Shown here in pieces: positions 40,491-50,414 of a stretch of DNA of 64,000 bases. Made by a program: the position numbers and the translations under genes. This DNA is from Emiliania huxleyi CCMP1516 (Eukaryota > Haptophyta > Isochrysidales > Noelaerhabdaceae): positions 472,698 to 536,697 of the forward strand of contig NW_005201092.1 in assembly GCF_000372725.1 (NCBI RefSeq), in the 5' to 3' direction. How positions within the stretch are numbered: position 1 is the first letter of the stretch; each line of letters begins with the position of its first letter. The notes under the pieces were generated by a model. The model searched no databases, had not been told where the DNA came from, and worked only from the letters and a program-made list of their open reading frames with translations.

Positions 40491-42113
40491 CCTACCCCTG
40501 ACCCTGACCCTGACCCTACACCCTGACCCTACCCCTGACCCCGACCCTGACCCTGACCCTGACCCTGACCCTGACCCTAACCCTAGGCCGCCCTCTCGCA
40601 CATCCGCACCGCGCGAGGCGCCGCCGCCGCGTCGAGCGGCCGCTGTAGAGCAAGAGACGGAGGGAGGAAGCCGTCTTCAGCTGTGGCGGACAGGCGCGCC
40701 CGTCGAGCGCGTCCTCGTGCACGGTCTCTCGATTGGCGGTGGCGCCGCGTGCGCCTTGGGCGTCCGCCACCCCGGCCTGCGAGGCAGCGTAGATGCGAAA
40801 TGTCTCCCCGCGTCTCCCCGCGTCTCCCCACCTCTCCCCACCTCTCCCCACCTCTCCCCACCTCTCCCCACCTCTCCCCATCACCTCTCCCCATCACCTC
40901 TCCCCATCTCTCCCCATCTCTCCCCCTCTCTCCCCACCTCTCCCCATCTCGTAGGCGCGTCACCCTCGACCAGACTTTCGCCTCGATGCACGCCGTCTCT
41001 GCGCACGTCGGCAAGGGACTCTACGAGCAGGCGCGGGCTGCCAAGCCTCCGCACTTCCTCGGACCCTCCTCGGACCTTCTCCTCGGACCCTTCTCCTCGG
41101 ACCCTCCTCGGACCCTCTCGGACCCCTCCTCGGACCCTCTCGGACCCCTCCTCGGACCCTCTTGCTCGGACTCTTCTCCTCGGAGCCCGTGCGCCCGCAG
41201 GTCGTCCTCTCCAAGGCGCCGCGCTGGTCGCGCTCCTTCCTGCGCGCCATCGCTCCGTGCGCCGCCTCGGCTCGCCGCGCGGCCTGCTGTGAGCAGCGTC
41301 TCTTAACTCCTTTGGAACCGTGTGGGTCCAGGTGCGCCGTCTGGCTCGCTGCGTGGCTGGTTGTCGCGCTGGCATTCCGCCCGCCCTCCGCCGCCGAGCG
41401 GCACGCGCCGCACTGCGCCGTGCTGGACAGGCTCGACAACGTCGGCAGGGCGGTTTCTTTTTTCTATTTTCAGCCTTTTCTTTCTTTTTTCTACAGGCTC
41501 GACAACGTCGGCAAGGCGGGGCGGATGCGAGGCGCCGCCGCTGGCGTCTGTCGACGCGCACCGTCCCAGTTCCGGTTCGACTCATCCGCAGTCTGCCCTC
41601 TGCCAGGCGACCTCTTCGTCTTCTTTGCCGAGCAGTCGACGCCACGACGCCGCGCCGTCTCGCCGAGCTCACCCCGAGCTCACCCGAGATCGTCCGAGAC
41701 TAGGCACGACGAGATGATGCCGCACCACTTCGCCGAGCGATTGCTCGCCGCCCGCTACGGCCGGAGCCAGCCCGAGTTGCTCCAGGCGCGGGCACTCCCG
41801 AGACACTCCCGAGACACACCCTTTCCCCTTTCCGAGACCCTTCCGAGACCTTTTCCTTCCGAGACCGTTTCCAGTTCCGAGACCCTTTCCGAGACAATTC
41901 CGAGACAGTTCCGAGACACGCCCCAGGGCCGGAGCCAGCGAGTTCGCCCACCCGCGTCCGTGACGGGCGCGTGCCGAACCGCACTCCGCCCCGCCCTGCC
42001 CACAGGCGCGCTCGCTCTGCGTGCCGGGCGGGCACTGCTCCTTTTTCGGAGATGTGCCCGAGCTGCGCGCGCGCTACAAGGCCTACCTCAACCAGAGCGG
42101 CTTCCTGCCCTGA
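39615..42113 (+). CDS. Membrane-anchored alpha/beta hydrolase, multi-exon
   Basis: Exon 1 (39615-40046) has an N-terminal hydrophobic anchor (LMWFAGVLLFGYSCCCYLPY) and the hydrolase strand VVLLLHANAMVLDDMTDWAQ then FWGYPDP. Exon 2 is 40205-40330, exon 3 is a 31-nt microexon (40587-40617), and exon 4 from 40694 has the nucleophile elbow RVLVHGLSIGGGAACALG. Later exons carry VTLDQTFASMHAVSAHVGKG, LFVFFAEQHDEMMPHHFAER and, in the last exon 42006-42113, the catalytic-His segment ARSLCVPGGHCSFFGDVPEL. Introns 1, 2, 3, 41431-41496, 41635-41703 and 41786-42005 join in frame; intron 1 needs a GA donor. Junctions between 40784 and 41430 are partly unresolved. Many introns are filled with their own short tandem repeats. 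The fold suggests a lipase or esterase of the ABHD type. Confidence 0.65.
40331..40586 (+). repeat. Telomere-like hexamer array filling a hydrolase intron
   Basis: Successive blocks of CCCCTA, CCCTCA and CCCTGA hexamers end in CCCTAACCCTAG, the 3' splice site. The whole array is one GC-AG intron flanked by a 17-bp near-repeat (GGCCGCCTCTCGCACA type) at about 40330-40345 and 40586-40602. Confidence 0.85.
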
Positions 42114-42456
42114 CGCGCCGCTGCGGCCCCTCCGCACGCCCCCCCCCCCGGGCTCCTTGGCGCGCCGCCCCGGATTTGCGACGCAGTGTGAGAGACGGTC
42201 AGTTGGATGTGAGCGGCAGCATTGGCGGCGCCGGCCCTCCTAGCTCCTTTTCTCCCAGTAGACCGTCAGGGGTAATCGTTCCGTTCATCCGCACTGTTTG
42301 CTGGCCCCAGTGATATGTATTTAAGTAAAAAATCTTCTTCCCTTACCCATCTCCTATTATCCGTTGGCAATTTACCCCTACCCGCTTGGAGCCCGAACCC
42401 TGGCGCTACGTCTTGGTGTACGTGCTCTTACGCGCGTCACGCGGATATATACACAT

Positions 42457-43122
42457 ATGTCCCTGCTCGCCCAGCTCACTGCTGGCACCACCGTCAAGCC
42501 AAAGAGCGTCGTCAAGGCCGTCAAGGAGAACCCGGCGCTCGCTGCCGACGTTGACCCCCAAACGGGCAACACCCCGCTCCACCTCGCCTGCTGCAACCGC
42601 GCGCCGCTGGCCGTGGTCGAGGCGCTGCTCGCGGCCAACCCCGCGGCGGCGCGCACGCCCGACGGGGAGGGGAACCTCGCGGTGCACGGCGCAGTCGCGA
42701 ATGGCTGCGGCGCCGACGTCGTGAGCGCCCTGCTCAAACGGTATCCCGAGAGCATACGCAAGCGGCAGGGCCGCCACACGCTGCTGCATTCGGCGGCCTG
42801 CAACGGCCAGACGGCCGAGGTGGTGGCCGTCCTGCTCGCGGCCTGGCCCGCCGCCGCTGCGGAGAAGGACGAGGAGGGCAACGCCCCGCTCCACTTTGCC
42901 GCGGCGTGCAAGGCCTCGCCCGCCGTCGTCAAGGCGCTCCTCGCCGCCTGCGCAGAGGCGGCGGGCTGGCGCGGCCAGATGCAGCGCTACCCGCTCAGCC
43001 TCAGCCTGCTCTGCGAGGCGCCGCCGGACAGCGTCGAGGCGATCCGCGACGCCTTCCCGGCGGCGCAGCGCGCCGTCGAGATTGTGGCCGACTACCGCAA
43101 CCACGGCCTCGGTGTGAGCTAG
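42457..43122 (+). CDS. Ankyrin-repeat protein
   Basis: A 221-residue single-exon protein beginning MSLLAQLTAGTTVKPKSVVK. Four ankyrin-type units are visible: GNTPLHLACCNRAPLAVVEA LL, then GNLAVHGAVANGCGADVVSA, HTLLHSAACNGQTAEVVAVL and GNAPLHFAAACKASPAVVKA. The spacing (about 36 residues) and PLH/VVxALL pattern fit. Such proteins mediate protein binding; the partner is unknown. It lies immediately downstream of the hydrolase. Confidence 0.8.
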   Translation: MSLLAQLTAGTTVKPKSVVKAVKENPALAADVDPQTGNTPLHLACCNRAPLAVVEALLAANPAAARTPDGEGNLAVHGAVANGCGADVVSALLKRYPESIRKRQGRHTLLHSAACNGQTAEVVAVLLAAWPAAAAEKDEEGNAPLHFAAACKASPAVVKALLAACAEAAGWRGQMQRYPLSLSLLCEAPPDSVEAIRDAFPAAQRAVEIVADYRNHGLGVS

Positions 43123-43482
43123 CAAAGGAGAGTCGAAGCCCGTGCCCCATGGACCCAGTCCCAGGGAGGCAAACGAGCGCATCGGCGCCACAGGTGAGTG
43201 CTGAGTCAGGACACAGGCGAGACAGGACCTCCTCTTCTCAAGAGACAGGACGTGGCCGCCCGTGGGGCACATCATCATGCGCCACGACGTTTTGTGTGAG
43301 CTCTGTCGGCTAACAACATATCATGCGTTACTCACATCACGCGTCACGCGTTGCTTTACTGATTACGTAAAACGCCGCACAGGCCGAGTGGAAAGCCAAA
43401 ATTGAAAATAACCAGGAATTGGGCCGCCGGACGCGCGGACCCCGGAGCAAACGCCAGACCGAGTCGATCTCTCTGGCACCAA
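43123..43482. other. Intergenic, nothing recognised
   Basis: Includes short direct repeats of TCACGCGT near 43335-43355. The following gene's frame is open back to 43402, so its N-terminus may extend into this region. Confidence 0.35.
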
Positions 43483-44649
43483 ATGCATGCGGCGCAAGTT
43501 CACAAGACGCAAGCGCATAAGGCGCGAATGCACCTGCATATGGAACAGGCCGTCGCCGGTCGGCGTCACGCTCTGGAGGGTCCGCAGACAGGGCTCACAG
43601 AGATCCTGGCGACCCTGCAGATCCCATTCAACGGGAGCACGCGTCAAGATTGGGAGTCTATACTCAACCTCTGGACACGCTGCGCCGAAAAGGCGGTCGA
43701 AGATTCGCCCGGAGTCGTGGTGAGCCGTAGGCTATCGTGGAAGCCGCGACGCCGCGTTCATGCGTCCATCGCAAATACGGCAGCAAAAGAGGACTACGAG
43801 GGGCGTTACTGGGACGATGTGATCGACGTCCTCCGCAGCGGCGCGTCGGTGTTCAAGTTAGATCCCGACGCAATCCTTCTCCGATCGCCGGTGGAGCGGC
43901 TTCGCCGTAGCGGTGCGGACATTGTGGCCTGCCCCGATTGCGCGTTCGAGCTCGACGCACGCGAGACGGCCAGGCGGCGACATATTCACGGCAGCAACTA
44001 CAAGGGTTCCACGCTCTGCCAGAGCGGCTGGCAGCTCCAGGGGTCGGCTCGCACCTTCAAAGAGGACTGGCAGAGGACGGGTTTCCATCTCTGCACCGGC
44101 TCCGCCTACTTCAGGCCGACGCAGCGGGTGATTCGGCTGCTCGAGGAGGCGAGGGCGTGGCAGTCGCGCAGCACCCGTTTCATCGGTCGCGTGGCCAATG
44201 AGCAGCTCGTGCTGCTGCAGACTCTCGGCGTGCATAACTGTACGTGGAGCACCCCTGCCGGCGTGCCCCTCTCTCCTGCCCATGCCAGCCTGCGGCTCTT
44301 CCGAAGCTTGGAAGGCTCAACATCTGCACTCGCCGAGCAACTGCTCAGCGAGGAGGAGGACCGCGAGCGGTACTCTATCGTCGGCAGCTGCGACGATGGC
44401 CTTCGAGTTGAAGTGCTCTCTTACGGCCTGTGCCCGCGCACTCCGCTGGAGAAGGTGAACATGCGATGGGTGAAAGACACGCCGAGCCGGAAGAGGGAGC
44501 AGCGTGGCCCAATTGTCTTCCACCCGGGAGGCAGCTTGGCCTCAAAGACGCATCGGCTTCGAGACGTTCTCAAGCCGCTCTGGGAGACGATCGGGTGCGG
44601 GGCATGGTTGCAGCAAGTTGGTGTCACAAATCATGCCATCTCGCCGTAG
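43483..44649 (+). CDS. Nucleotide-diphospho-sugar transferase (GT77-like)
   Basis: About 388 residues. Near residue 128 the strand VFKLDPDAILLRSPVERL carries a DPD motif, the metal-binding DxD with the following LRSP that is typical of the nucleotid_trans/GT77 family. IVACPDCAFELDARETARRR, FHLCTGSAYFRPTQRVIRLL and VANEQLVLLQTLGV follow in family order, and GPIVFHPGGSLASKTHRL is a plausible late donor-site His. It would transfer a sugar from a nucleotide sugar, probably in the Golgi. No N-terminal anchor is visible in the chosen frame; ATG 43483 is one of several possible starts (43528 is another), and a leader exon may be missing. Confidence 0.7.
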   Translation: MHAAQVHKTQAHKARMHLHMEQAVAGRRHALEGPQTGLTEILATLQIPFNGSTRQDWESILNLWTRCAEKAVEDSPGVVVSRRLSWKPRRRVHASIANTAAKEDYEGRYWDDVIDVLRSGASVFKLDPDAILLRSPVERLRRSGADIVACPDCAFELDARETARRRHIHGSNYKGSTLCQSGWQLQGSARTFKEDWQRTGFHLCTGSAYFRPTQRVIRLLEEARAWQSRSTRFIGRVANEQLVLLQTLGVHNCTWSTPAGVPLSPAHASLRLFRSLEGSTSALAEQLLSEEEDRERYSIVGSCDDGLRVEVLSYGLCPRTPLEKVNMRWVKDTPSRKREQRGPIVFHPGGSLASKTHRLRDVLKPLWETIGCGAWLQQVGVTNHAISP

Positions 44650-45168
44650 CGCGTAGGTATAGCGAGCACCGATAGAGCAGGGTACGATTACGTCAGTAAA
44701 ATCCCAGCCCAGTACCCACACAACTCTCTACGCGCGCCGTGTTGCGTCTATAGCTACACGCACGCGCGGGCGGTGTACGCGGCGGCATCGCGTCGCCCGT
44801 CGATCGCGTCACGAGCTCACACGCGTCGTCAGAGACGAGAGACAGAGAGATCCTCTGTGTACGGCTCTACGCGTGAATATGTCAATATATGTGTGTCCGC
44901 TGCACACACAGCCTCGAGCCTGGCGGGGGCCTGGCCCGCCACGGCACTCCGCCTCCGGGCTTGGCCGCGGCGCTCAGATTTCACGGCCCTGTCTCTATCA
45001 CACCCCAAAACAGCAACACACACGCTCCCACGTATAAGCAGCAACACCACTCACACACACTCTCTCTCAAGTGGCCAAGTACGCCAACACCAGAGTCGGA
45101 GAGCTGCATCTGTCCCAGCTCCCACAAACTCCACCCAAATCGCCTCTCCCGCGCGCGGCGAATAGGGC
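44650..45168. other. Intergenic, nothing recognised
   Basis: 3' flanks of two convergent genes, with ACACAC and CTCTCT short runs. No repeat shared elsewhere. Confidence 0.4.
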
Positions 45169-48100
45169 TCACACCAGTGGCCGCAGCGCGGGGTCCCTCT
45201 GCGCCAGCAGCTCCTTTTGGTCGCGCGAGAGGCGGCCCGAGGGCATCATGCGCATCACACTCAGCCGCCCGCTCACGCGCGCGATCACCTCGGGCGTGTG
45301 CTTTCTGCAGCAGACGCGGCAGCAACTCGTGCAGCAAGAGACGCACCCCCAAAGCGCGAGGCCGACCCACCTATGAAGAGGGTCCGGCCGGGCTCGGAGG
45401 AGGCTCCCAGAGGTCCGCCCAGAACACACGCCAAACTCACGCGAGCAGAGCGGCGGCGAGCAAAGCGACGCCCGTCGGCGAGACGTACCTATAGGAAGGC
45501 TCCGAGCAGGTTCAGGAAGGCTCCGGCAGCGCGACGCTGGTGGGGCGAGGCGCTCCCGCAAGGAGGGACCGGGTCCGGGTTCAGGTGCTCGGCGCGAGGC
45601 AAGTCCTACGCTGCGTGCCGTGGACATGTCGTGGACGCGTCTGCGGACGTGTCCCACAGCCCCTCGGCACGCAGAGAGCCGTGATGGGCGGCAGCGGCAG
45701 CAGGCCGTGGCCCGCGCCGACGGGCGTTCCTGTTGAGGGGCACGGGGGAGCATGACTGGGCATGCCCTTTGACCGCAGCCTGGGACGGGTGTGGAGAGCG
45801 CTTCCAGCCGTGGAGCAGGAAGTGTCTCGGAAGTGTCTCGGAAGAGTCCGGCACCGGCGCGGAGCTGCTCGAGCGATGGAGCGCCAGGGGCGGAGGGGTA
45901 CCACTTTCGCACGTTCGGGAAGGCGTAGGACGAGTGGAACTCGCCTATGCGACGGCTCCAAGAGGGCTCGCGGAAGGATCTCAGAAGGGTCACGGAAGGG
46001 TCGCGGAAGGGTCACGGAAGGGTCACAAGAAAGTGAGGCGGGGGGGGGGCGTTCGCCCCACCCCTCAGCGAGTCCCAGCGAGTCCCGGCTAGGCTCCCTC
46101 GCCTTTCTCGTTCGGCCGCTCCTCGACGGCCACCGTGAAGTCCCACTGCGGCGACGGCCCAACCGTGTCCCACTTGTCTGTACCCGACGGCTTTTTGCCG
46201 GTGATGCCCCATTCGGCCATGCCTGCTCACGCCAGACGGCGTGAAGAGACGCCGTTCGCCACGCCGCTGCATGCTTGGCCGCTGCATTGGCCACGCCCGC
46301 GCCTCCATCCACGATCTCGGCTGATCTCGGCTCCTCTCGGCTGTCTCTCGGCTGCTCTCGGCTGCTCTCGGCTGCTCTCGGCTCCTCTCGGCTCCTCTCG
46401 GCTGCCTCTCGGCTGCTCTCGGCTGCTCTCGGCTGCCTCTCGGCTGTCTCTCGGCTGTCTCTCGGCTGTCTCTCGGCTGCCTCTCGGCTGCTCTCGGCTG
46501 CTCTCGGCTGCCTCTCGGCTGTCTCTCGGCTGTCTCTCGGCTGTCTCTCGGCTGCCTCTCGGCTGCTCTCGGCTGCTCTCGGCTGTCTCTCGGCTGCTCT
46601 CGGCTGCTCTCGGCTGCTCTCGGCTGCCTCTCGGCTGTCTCTCGGCTGTCTCTCGGCTGTCTCTCGGCTGTCTCTCGGCTGCCTCTCGGCTGCTCTCGGC
46701 TGCTCTCGGCTGCTCTCGGCTGTCTCTCGGCTCCTCTCGCCCGCGTCCCCGTCCATGACATACGTCCAAAAGTACGAGCCGAGCGAGGAGTTGTACGAGG
46801 TAAGCTGCGCGTCCACGTACCCCTGCTTCACCTTTTGGCCCCACCGGTCCACCGCGAGCGCCCACTCGCCAACCACCGCCGGGTGGTGGTAGGCGTGCTG
46901 CATCAGCCGGCACCCGAACGCGCGCGCCGCGTCCTCCACCATCGAGTCGGGCGAGTCGCCGTTGAAGCCGTCGAAGGCCGTGTACATGTGGTAGTCGGTG
47001 ACGACGTTGTAGTAGCGCGGCTCGCGCAGCTGGCCGGCCCACGCCCAAAAGTCGAACCAGTACAGCACGCAAAACACGACCGCGACGTCGGGCCGGTGGG
47101 AGCGGATGATGGCGTACGCCGCCTGCGGTGAGCAATGGCGAATGAGCAGCACGGAGTGAGTAGCGGCGGATCGTGGCGGTCGATGCCTCGTAGTACTGTA
47201 GGAGCATCGGCCGCATCTCGTCCTCGAGGGGGGCCGTGGAGAGGTCGCCTGCGATAGGAGAGAGGGTAAGTGTGGTGTGAATGGGAGAGGTGTGAATGGG
47301 AGAGGTGTGAATGGGAGAGGTGTGAATAGGAGAGGTGTCCTGCAGGAGGAGTGCTCGCGATCAGTGCTCGCGATCCCACACCGCGCCACGCCGCTGTGCG
47401 CTGCGGCATGTCCGCAGCGGGGCGGTGGAGAAGCCGCCCACGCCGCTGCTCTCTGCGACTCTCGGGCGTCTCGCGGCTGCATCGCTGCCGCATCTCGGCC
47501 GCATCGCTGCCGCATCTCGGCTACGTCTCTCCGGGCTCGTTGAGCAGCTCGACGCCCCACAGCGCGTCGTGGTCGCCGAAGCGCTCCATCAGGGCCGAGA
47601 TGACCAGCAGCGAGTTGTTGACTGAGTGCTCGTGCCACTCCGCAACCCCGTGGCAGCCGGAGTGGTCCTTTCCATTCTGCCCGCCCGGCCCGCCGTGCAA
47701 GTCCAGCAGCACAGACATGCGCCGATGTGCCGCCCAATCGAGCGCCTGGCCGATCGCCGCCATCGACACCTCGGGCGACGGCGCAAAGGACGTCCACGCC
47801 TTGGACGTGCCCGGGTCGGGCAGCTCCGACGCGTGCAGCACGTTCCACCACCCGAGCGGCACCCGCACGGTGTTGACGCCGTGCGACGCCATCCAGTCGA
47901 AGTCGGCCTCCGTCACGAAAGTCGACAGGTGCTCCTCCATCACGCGGCTGCTCTTTGCGGCGCCTGTTCACAGCTTGCAGGCGTGAAGAGACGCTGTCCA
48001 CAGCTCCTCCATCACGCGGCTGCTCTTTGCGGCGCCTGTTCACAGCTTGCAGGCGTGAAGAGACGCTGTCCACAGCTCCTCCATCACGCGGCTGCTCTTT

Positions 48101-50378
48101 GCGGCGCCTGTTCACAGCTTGCAGGCGTGAAGAGACGCTGTCCACAGCTCCTCCATCACGCGGCTGCTCTTTGCGGCGCCGACGCGCTCGGTGTACTCGC
48201 AGAGCGACTCGTTCGTCACGACCGCGTAATCGTGCTCCGGGATCAGCCACGACCCGAGGTTGACGCCTAACTCCACTCATCCATCCCTACTCAAGAAGCG
48301 TCGTCGTGCTCCGGGATCAGCCACGATCCCGAGAGTTGACGAGCCCTTGAGCGACTCCACCGCCTCCACCGCAAACTCGGCGGGCCTCAAGCTGCCCGGC
48401 TCCGGCTCGCCAGCATAGTCCGCCACGCGGAGGGCGCCTAATCATAGAGTCATAATCATATCACTTTTATCATAATACATATAAATAGTCCGCCACGCGG
48501 AGGGGCGCCTACACGCAGCGAGTGGAACTGGCCGACAGCGGACCACTCGAGCCCTAGTCCGAGCCGTGCGCGGGGGCGCCCGTCTCCGGGTCGATGACAA
48601 TAAACCGCGCCCCTCCCATCCAGTCGTCCGCGCCGTCGACGCCAAGCCGGCCGGGCGCGCGCAGCCGCACTCTCGCGAGCTCGACGCCGCTGACCCCGCG
48701 GCGCGGCCCGTCTGGCGGAGGGCCAGGCGGCAGCATCTCTGCGCGCAGCGCCGTCGCGTCGCTAGACCGGAAGGTGCGCGCAGACAGCGCGCCGACGTAG
48801 ACGCCTGTGGCCGACAGAGCGAGCCGAGTCGCCAGATAGTTGCTCACGGGACGGGAGGGGCGGCTCGAGCCGAAGGGGCGGGCTCCGTGCGCAAAATCGC
48901 TCCAGGTCGCGTTCCACGAGAAGAGGTAGTCGAGGAAGGTCGAGCGCCTTCGGGAAGGTTCCGAGAAGGCTCCGGGAAGGCTCCAGCAGAAGAGGCGCTC
49001 TACGGTGGAGCGCCAAGAGACGGCGACGAAACCGCCGCCTTGACTCGCCCGGTTGAGCAACTCCCACCGCGTGTCGTCGGCGCCCTGCAGCCGCCCCTTC
49101 TTGGCGAGCTTCGAGACGGACTGCCACAGCGAGCTCGAGAAGAGGTGCTCCTGTGCAAGTACGAAAGGGTGTGAAGACGAGACGGCCGTCAGCACGACGG
49201 CTCGAGATGCTGGCCTCTCCTATAGCAGAAAACACTTGTCGATGAGAGAAAGAACGCCGTGACTGCGAGAGCTGGAGACCGCCGTGCTTCTCCTTCTTCT
49301 CGGGCTCCGCCCCCCCCTCCCGCACGCTGTGGTGGAGGAGCGTCTTGCGGGCGTCGTACAGCTCGAACGCACCGCCGTGTAGCCAGGGGACCTGCGCGTA
49401 GCAACGGCCAACTACTCAGGAATGGGCAGCAAGGGGCAGACCGCCTCCCCGGTGCAGGGGGCCGGCTGGTCCGCGATCAGCTCGCCGGGCTGCACGCTGC
49501 CTATCACTTCATTCACCACGAGTGACTGATCCATGCTGACACTGACTGCACCCGCCGCAAGAGTGCACGCTGCCGAGCTTGCCCAGGTTGCGGCTGTGCG
49601 CCCTCTTCTCGGGCTCCTCCTCGTGCGTCACCACGCGCACCTACAGCCAACGGCTCCCGGAGAGCTCGTAGACAGCTCCAGCCCTCCTCCTCGCACGCCC
49701 TCGCGCGCGCACATAGTGGCCGCTCTGCACGTCGCGCAGAAACACGCGCCGGCCGGAGGCGCGGCGCGGCGCGCCGACCGACGAGGCGGGCCACTGGCCG
49801 CGCCTCACGGCGGAGTAGAGGTCGAAGAGCTGCATCCCGTACTGCCATCGCTGCACGAACTCCAGCTGCGTCGCCGTCCACGACTTCCCCTTTTCGACGA
49901 TGTGCTGCACGTACTGGTTGGAGCGGCGCCCAAATCCGCTCACCCCGCCGCGCGGAGTGGCGAAGAGAAAGCCAATCCCGAGGAGCGACATGAAGAGGAT
50001 GAGCAGCCGGAACTTTCGAAACCGCCCGCGTCGCACCACCCGTGCTTGCCGCTCCTGCCCCGCCTCGTCCTGCTGCAGAAAGGTTGTCGGCTGCCTGCCG
50101 CGAGCCGCGGACGGGCCGCCCGCGTCCAGATCGCGCGCGGCGAGCGAATGGCGCGTGGTCTGAGCGCGCACAACCGGTGGCTGCACCGCCTCTCCTCGCA
50201 CGGTCCTCCGCGTATTCTCCCAGTGATCGCTGTCGTTGACGGCCGGGACGTACCCGGTGGAGGCGCCGGGCTCGCGCCAGGACCGCGACCGGCGCATCCG
50301 GGCACCCTCGGACGCCGACGGGCCATCGGTGCCGAGGACGGACCGCCGCCGAGCCTCCCACGCCTCGCTGTCATTCAT
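45169..50378 (-). CDS. Membrane-anchored GH5 exo-beta-1,3-glucanase-like protein
   Basis: Starts MNDSEAWEARRRSVLGTDG with a second NDSDHWENTRRTVRG repeat, then a type II anchor KFRLLILFMSLLGIGFLF. A beta-trefoil/fascin-like part follows (GRRVFLRDVQSGHYVRVVTH, WLHGGAFELYDARKTLLHH). The GH5 barrel has VNLGSWLIPEHDYAVV, GVNTVRVPLGWW, SVLLDLHGGPGGQNGKDHSG, WGVELLNEPGE with the acid/base Glu, DYHMYTAFDGF and AVVGEWALAVDRWG with the nucleophile Glu. This order matches plant and oomycete GH5 proteins with a fascin-like insert. Many introns (for example 48267-48344) are bounded by direct repeats. After a frame end at 46089 the repeat-flanked exon EFHSSYAFPNVRKWYPSAPG and a final exon (45370-45169) with a membrane helix and Cys cluster (WGCVSCCTSCCRVCC) appear to continue the gene; that part is less certain and could be a separate gene. 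Likely role: cell-surface beta-glucan hydrolysis or remodelling. Confidence 0.65.
46310..46740. repeat. CTCGGCTG(C/T) minisatellite in a GH5-gene intron
   Basis: About 430 bases of 10-12 bp units such as CTCTCGGCTG and TCTCTCGGCTG with higher-order repeats of about 75-110 bases. It separates the exon ending SYFWTYVMDGDAG from the one starting at 46218 (GMAEWGITGKKP). Confidence 0.9.
47931..48170. repeat. 72-bp tandem triplication of exon edge plus intron
   Basis: The block CACGCGGCTGCTCTTTGCGG starts at 47941, 48013, 48085 and 48157, an exact 72-bp period. Each unit has about 31 bases of GH5 coding sequence (AAKSSRVMEE) and a 41-base intron-like piece with CAGCGTCTCTTCACGC. Removing from the first GC donor to the last AG acceptor restores VGAAKSSRVMEEHLSTFVTE. 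Confidence 0.9.
48415..48511. repeat. 26/27-bp repeat flanking a 44-bp AT-rich insert
   Basis: 48415-48440 and 48485-48511 agree except for one extra G. The insert is A/T-rich with TCATA motifs. It behaves as an intron of the GH5 gene joining ETGAL to RVADYAGEP. Confidence 0.85.
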
Positions 50379-50414
50379 CGCGAGCGATCGAGAGACAACG
50401 AAGCAGCTGCACAA

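Noticed and set aside
40340..40590. A chromosome end suggested by telomere-like repeats
   Set aside because: The array is internal to a gene, bounded by a duplicated exon sequence and removed in frame as an intron.
47931..48170. A CRISPR array
   Set aside because: The 72-bp units are identical throughout, with no variable spacers, and encode part of the GH5 gene.
45581..48280. An 899-codon open frame on the minus strand
   Set aside because: It runs through the CTCGGCTG minisatellite and the 72-bp repeats, giving Arg/Glu/Ser low-complexity protein, while GH5 motifs lie in other frames joined by introns.
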